A DNA stretch of 52,507 nt, taken from positions 1 through 52,507 of the forward strand of contig CAMDWA010000009.1 in NCBI GenBank assembly GCA_945877855.1, written 5' to 3'. The translations under genes were made by a program, and so were the position numbers. How positions within the stretch are numbered: position 1 is the first letter of the stretch; each line of letters starts with the position of its first letter. Positions 48,951-52,507 of the stretch are shown piece after piece. The notes beneath the pieces were generated by a model. It did not search any database. It was not told the origin of the DNA and was given only the letters and a program-made list of their open reading frames with translations. The stretch comes from Thermoflexus hugenholtzii JAD2 (lineage in GTDB: Bacteria > Chloroflexota > Anaerolineae > J036 > Brachytrichaceae).

Positions 48951-51389
48951 ATGTCTACGACAAATCTTGAAATCCTAAACACCATTCAGCAGCGCATTTT
49001 GTGGTTGAGCACTTATATGTTGCATCACGCCAACAAAATTCGTCACAACCCCGATGGCAGCAAAATCGGCGGGCATCAGGCTTCATCGGCCAGCGCCGTT
49101 ACCTTGACAACGGCGTTATTGTTTCATTTTTTGCGCCATGATGACCGCTTTCAATTTAAGCCGCACGGCTCGCCAGCCTATCACTCGGCCATGTATTTGA
49201 TGGATGCCCTACCCAAAAGCTATATGACCGGCTTGCGCGAATTTGGCAAATTGCAGTCTTACCTCAGCCGCAGCAAAGACCCAGTGGTGGTGGATTTTAG
49301 CAATGGCTCGATGGGCTTGGGCTGCGCCGCACCGGTCTTTGCCGCCACCGCCCAACATTATGCCCAGCGTCATTTTGGCGAAACCACCGCCAAACGCTTC
49401 ATCACCATCAGCGGCGATGCCGAGCTAGACGAAGGCAATGTGTATGAGATGTTGCTGGAAGAAAGTATGCGTGGGGTGAATAATGTGTTGTGGATCGTCG
49501 ATCTTAACCGCCAAAGCCTAGACCGCGTGGTGCCCGGTATTCGTGCCAAACGGCTTGAGGCTATTTTTGCGGCCTGTGGCTGGGATGTGATTGAGGCCAA
49601 ATATGGACAACGGCTGCAAGCGGCCTTTGCCCGCGCCAACGGCCAACACTTGCGCCAATGGATCGACGACATGAGCAACGAGGAATATCAAAGCCTCATT
49701 CGCTCCGAGGGGTCGGTCATTCGCGGGGCGGCCATGCGCACTGAGAATGATGAGCTGATCGAATTTTTAGCCGCGATACCCGATGAAGAACTGGTGTCGC
49801 TGCTGGGCAATTTGGGTGGCTGTGATTTGCCCGAATTGATTGCACAACTGGACGTGGCAGGCCAAAAGCTGGAAGAGGGCAAAGCGCCAGTAGTGTTGTT
49901 TGCCTATACCATCAAAGGCTGGGGCTTGCCGATTGCGGGTGACCCATTCAACCACTCAGCCTTGCTCAGCGATGACCTCATTCACAGCCTGCGTGAAAGT
50001 ATGAATATTGCAGCCAATGAACCTTGGCTGGGGTTTGCGCCCGGCTCACCTGAATATGAATTTTGTCAGCGTGTCCGCGAACGGCTGGGGTTTAGACAAT
50101 TTAACGACACAGCGCTGGCAAAAATGAACGGCAACGTGCCAGTGGGTTATGGTCGCACGGCACGACGTGGGCAGGTGCGCCCATTGCCGCTGTCGCCCAA
50201 CGACATCCCCCACGAATTGGGCGTGAGTCACGCCACCCAATCGAGCACCCAAGATGCCTTTGGGCGCGTAATGATGCGCTTGGCGGATGTGAGCAAAGTT
50301 GCGCCACGGGTCATCACCACCAGCCCCGATGTCGCCACCAGCACCAATTTGGGCGGCTGGATCAACAAGGTTGGCGCGTTTTCGTTTAACACCCCAATTG
50401 ATTATGAGGCCGGTCGCCCGCGCCCGATCAATTGGCGTGGGCGGCCCGAAGGCCAACATGTTGAGCTTGGCATTGCCGAGATGAATTTGTATACCATGTT
50501 GTCGCAATTGGGCTTGTCGCACGAGTTGAATGGGCAATTGTTGTTGCCAATTGGCACGCTGTATGATCCATTTGTTTGTCGTGGTCTCGATGCACTTATT
50601 TTTGGGCTGTATTCAGAATCGAAATTTATCTTTGCCGCCACACCCAGCGGGGCCACGCTGTCGCCCGAAGGCGGGGCGCATCAGTCATCGGTCACGGCCT
50701 CGCTCGGCATCGAGTTGCCCAACCTCGATTATTATGAGCCGTGTTTTGGGCTAGAGGTGGAATGGATGTTGATGGAGGGTTTGCGGCAAATGGTGTTGAC
50801 CGACGACGATGGCCTGCGCAACGGGCGCAGCACCTATTTGCGTATGAGCACTAAGAATATCGACCAGAATTTGCTCAAACCCGCGCTCGACCGGCTTGGC
50901 AAAGACGAATTGCGCCGCAAGGCATTGGCGGGGGGCTATCGCTTAAAGGTTGAAGGAGGAGGGATGAAGGATGAAGCGCCTCATCCTTCATCCTTCATCC
51001 CTCCTCCTTTGTTACACATCGTGACTTGCGGGGCAATGATCCCAGAGGTGCTGGCGGCGGCGGATTATTTAGAGCGTGAGGGGGTGGCGGTCAATGTCAT
51101 CAATTTGACCAACCCACGTGGGGCCTATGAAAGTTGGAAAAATGCCAAATATGGTGAGGCGCATATCCTCGAAGAATTGATACCGGCGGGGCAGCGCACT
51201 GCGCCGATTTTGACGGTGCACGATGCGGCATCACACGCGCTGGCGTGGCTGGGCAGCGTGTTTGGTCAGCGTGTGATCTCGCTGGGGATGGACAAATTTG
51301 GGCAGAGTGGCACCCGGGCGGCGGTGTATGAGTATGTGGGGCTTGATACCCATAGCATCATCGCGGCGGGTTTTAGGGCGGTGGATTAA
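48951..51389 (+). CDS. aceE: Pyruvate dehydrogenase E1, homodimeric type
   Basis: 812 residues from ATG 48951, a thiamine-diphosphate enzyme that decarboxylates pyruvate and acetylates the E2 lipoyl group. The TPP motif begins SGDAELDEGNVYEM at about residue 154 and ends DLNRQSLD; MSTTNLEILNTIQQRILWLS, KIGGHQASSASAVTL (with His) and GLSHELNGQLLLPIGTLYDPF are AceE-like. At residues about 668-687 a hairpin heptamer array is inserted in frame (VEGGGMKDEAPHPSSF region). No E2 or E3 gene is in the window. The frame is open 18 codons upstream, but they are repeat DNA. Confidence 0.88.
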   Translation: MSTTNLEILNTIQQRILWLSTYMLHHANKIRHNPDGSKIGGHQASSASAVTLTTALLFHFLRHDDRFQFKPHGSPAYHSAMYLMDALPKSYMTGLREFGKLQSYLSRSKDPVVVDFSNGSMGLGCAAPVFAATAQHYAQRHFGETTAKRFITISGDAELDEGNVYEMLLEESMRGVNNVLWIVDLNRQSLDRVVPGIRAKRLEAIFAACGWDVIEAKYGQRLQAAFARANGQHLRQWIDDMSNEEYQSLIRSEGSVIRGAAMRTENDELIEFLAAIPDEELVSLLGNLGGCDLPELIAQLDVAGQKLEEGKAPVVLFAYTIKGWGLPIAGDPFNHSALLSDDLIHSLRESMNIAANEPWLGFAPGSPEYEFCQRVRERLGFRQFNDTALAKMNGNVPVGYGRTARRGQVRPLPLSPNDIPHELGVSHATQSSTQDAFGRVMMRLADVSKVAPRVITTSPDVATSTNLGGWINKVGAFSFNTPIDYEAGRPRPINWRGRPEGQHVELGIAEMNLYTMLSQLGLSHELNGQLLLPIGTLYDPFVCRGLDALIFGLYSESKFIFAATPSGATLSPEGGAHQSSVTASLGIELPNLDYYEPCFGLEVEWMLMEGLRQMVLTDDDGLRNGRSTYLRMSTKNIDQNLLKPALDRLGKDELRRKALAGGYRLKVEGGGMKDEAPHPSSFIPPPLLHIVTCGAMIPEVLAAADYLEREGVAVNVINLTNPRGAYESWKNAKYGEAHILEELIPAGQRTAPILTVHDAASHALAWLGSVFGQRVISLGMDKFGQSGTRAAVYEYVGLDTHSIIAAGFRAVD
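50953..51009. repeat. Heptamer array (GGATGAA type) inside the E1 gene
   Basis: 50953-50974 and 50988-51009 are perfect 22-base inverted copies with a 13-base loop. The same GGATGAA word occurs at 48881, two kilobases upstream. Confidence 0.85.
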
Positions 51390-51424
51390 TGGTTAGTATA
51401 AAAACTGTTTTTATCAATACAAAA

Positions 51425-51502
51425 CCTCTCACAAAGCCCACAAAGAACACAAAGAAGGTATTTTTATAAACCCTTTGTGTTCTTTGTGAGCTTCATGAGA
51501 GG
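51425..51502. repeat. Nonamer palindrome (CACAAAGnn type), second copy
   Basis: CACAAAGCC, CACAAAGAA, CACAAAGAA facing CTTTGTGTT-type words; 30-base arms with three differences. An outer imperfect pair (GTATAAAAAC near 51400 and GTTTTTATAC near 51515) extends the hairpin. It lies between the E1 stop and the convergent P450 stop. Confidence 0.7.
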
Positions 51503-51535
51503 AAAATTGCAGCGTTTTTATACAACCTCTAATGG

Positions 51536-52330
51536 TTAGGGGTGAATGCCGGTCAGCTTAATTTTGAATTTTGATGGGTGTGGTGTTGGGTTATTGGCGA
51601 GTTTCAGCCGATAGGAAGGCGGGTCTAACATTACATCGAATCGTTTAAGTAGCATTGCCACATTTAAAGGAAATTGCACTTCGGCTATACCAGCCCCTAA
51701 ACATAAATGCGCCCCAATGCCATAGGGCGCATATGCGTGTTTTTGCCGAAATTCTTGGCGTGGGGCATGATGCCGGTCTGGGGTATAACAATATGGATCA
51801 GAGTAAAAACGCTCTAAAAAGTGTGAGGCACTTCCGCTGATCATCACTTGTGCCCCTTTTGGAATGGCGAACCCGTTGAATGAAAAGGCATTAACCGCTT
51901 CTCTGGGCTGAGCAACCGCAATGGTATGCATACGCATTGTTTCGATGGCAGCCATGTGCAAGGTCGGCATTTTCATAAACATTTCAGAGGTAAAGTTTGA
52001 AACATCCAAATGCTGATTAACCTCATTCTGCACTTGCCGCAAAATATCAGGGTGGGTCAATAAATCGTAAAGCAAAAAGCTTGACATCGCCGCAACTGTA
52101 TCCATGCCCGCAATAAACGGCGACATCACCGATATCAGCATTTCTAGCTCAGTGAAAGCATTTCCATTGGCATCTTTATACGAAATTGTCGCATCAATGA
52201 GGTCATCGCGTATCTCGCCATTATTCGCACGTCTCTTATTCAAAATTTGCTGACCAATCTCTAAAAATCGTTGTTTGGCGCGTAAAAATCGTGGCAACTT
52301 CAACACCCATTTTGGCGCCAAACCATGCAC
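51536..52330 (-). pseudogene. Cytochrome P450, N-terminal third missing
   Basis: 264 residues from GTG 52330, covering only the C-terminal two thirds: I-helix AGMDT (74-78), ExxR as ETMR (130-133) and the heme loop APYGIGAHLCLG with Cys210. The homologous frame reads back from 52330 (YVHG preceded by IGTVLNV) to a stop at about 52386, so roughly 180 residues are missing and no start for a whole P450 is visible in the window. It may be a broken gene, or the 5' part may lie beyond a frameshift. Confidence 0.75.
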
Positions 52331-52368
52331 ATAGACATTTAAAACCGTGCCAATATAAATACAGTAGT

Positions 52369-52491
52369 TTAGGCTAAAAAAAATTTAACAAAACGACCCC
52401 AGTAAGTGGCAAATAAAGCCCACTTCGAAGCCAAGGCAAGCAAAAGCGAGCGTGAAAGAAACCTCTCACCCTTAAATAAAACTATTTCGCC
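52369..52491 (-). other. Open frame upstream of the truncated P450
   Basis: A 40-codon open stretch on the minus strand, without an ATG, reads KGERFLSRSLLLALASKW and then YWGRFVKFF. It does not join the P450 frame; an 8-base T-run near 52375-52382 sits at the junction. It may be the end of another element or the frameshifted P450 front. I cannot decide. Confidence 0.25.
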
Positions 52492-52507
52492 TCAAACCAA
52501 CCCTAAA

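Noticed and set aside
1-52507. tRNA and rRNA genes
   Set aside because: No cloverleaf with GTTCRANNC arms and no rRNA-like conserved blocks were noticed while reading the intergenic regions; short ones could still be missed without a covariance search.

Overview
The window (about 52.5 kb, moderate GC) looks like a chromosomal segment of a member of the Chloroflexota, probably a filamentous or heterotrophic lineage. This is inferred from protein style, not from a marker gene. The cues are several secreted proteins and lipoproteins with Pro/Thr/Ala-rich linkers after the export signal, an AAA ATPase fused to an OmpR-type winged helix, a secreted beta-helix protein ending in FLPLIWK, and many genes without a Shine-Dalgarno sequence that start 6-14 nt after a -10 box. 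No rRNA, tRNA or CRISPR array was seen. One pair of genes (efp and earP) looks like the betaproteobacterial or pseudomonad translation system and is probably foreign.

Layout. 0.3-4.2 kb: esterase, NIPSNAP protein with a conserved hypothetical, 5-oxoprolinase subunit PxpA, cobalamin-type binding protein. 4.2-12.9 kb: ABC-2 ATPase, divergent MarR/DUF1801 pair with a visible operator, exported esterases, DUF5666 protein, guanylate kinase, GNAT, DsbB. 13-21 kb: ATPase-wHTH regulator, CLC-F type fluoride antiporter, then a sugar uptake locus: LacI repressor, ATPase, permease, a substrate-binding protein carrying two tandem binding domains, and a divergent PfkB sugar kinase, with three matching LacI-type operators between the last two. 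22-26.6 kb: Rpn-family nuclease with a convincing internal start, MBL hydrolase, aminotransferase, Ldh-family dehydrogenase. 26.8-35 kb: efp-earP-glycosyltransferase operon, a second glycosyltransferase, and the beta-helix protein. 35-43.4 kb: decayed phosphotransferase, sialidase, pyroglutamyl peptidase, membrane proteins, zinc dehydrogenase, a type II restriction-modification pair, acyl-CoA dehydrogenase. 43.7-48 kb: complete type III restriction-modification system. 48.2-52.5 kb: GntR regulator, homodimeric pyruvate dehydrogenase E1, and a 5'-truncated cytochrome P450.

The most striking non-gene signal is the amount and variety of small repeats. Arrays of degenerate heptamers (a different 7-mer at each site, often in both orientations so that they form hairpins) sit tightly at gene ends. 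In several places they have become coding sequence: a 66-residue insert of 7-residue repeats in a glycosyltransferase, a hairpin insert in the pyruvate dehydrogenase E1, and new C-terminal tails on PxpA, the MarR regulator and the GntR regulator. In addition there are two copies of a MITE-like element with terminal repeat AAGGCTGTTCAAAAGTC, a family of long hairpins sharing a GATTTnACTAT edge but with different stems, a pair of GCGCGT hairpins, and nonamer CACAAAGnn palindromes.

Working together: the sugar operon and kinase form one LacI-controlled regulon; PxpA and Pcp both handle pyroglutamate; glycosyltransferase, EarP and EF-P are co-transcribed; and the two restriction systems form a small defence cluster bounded by a duplicated dehydrogenase fragment and a MITE.
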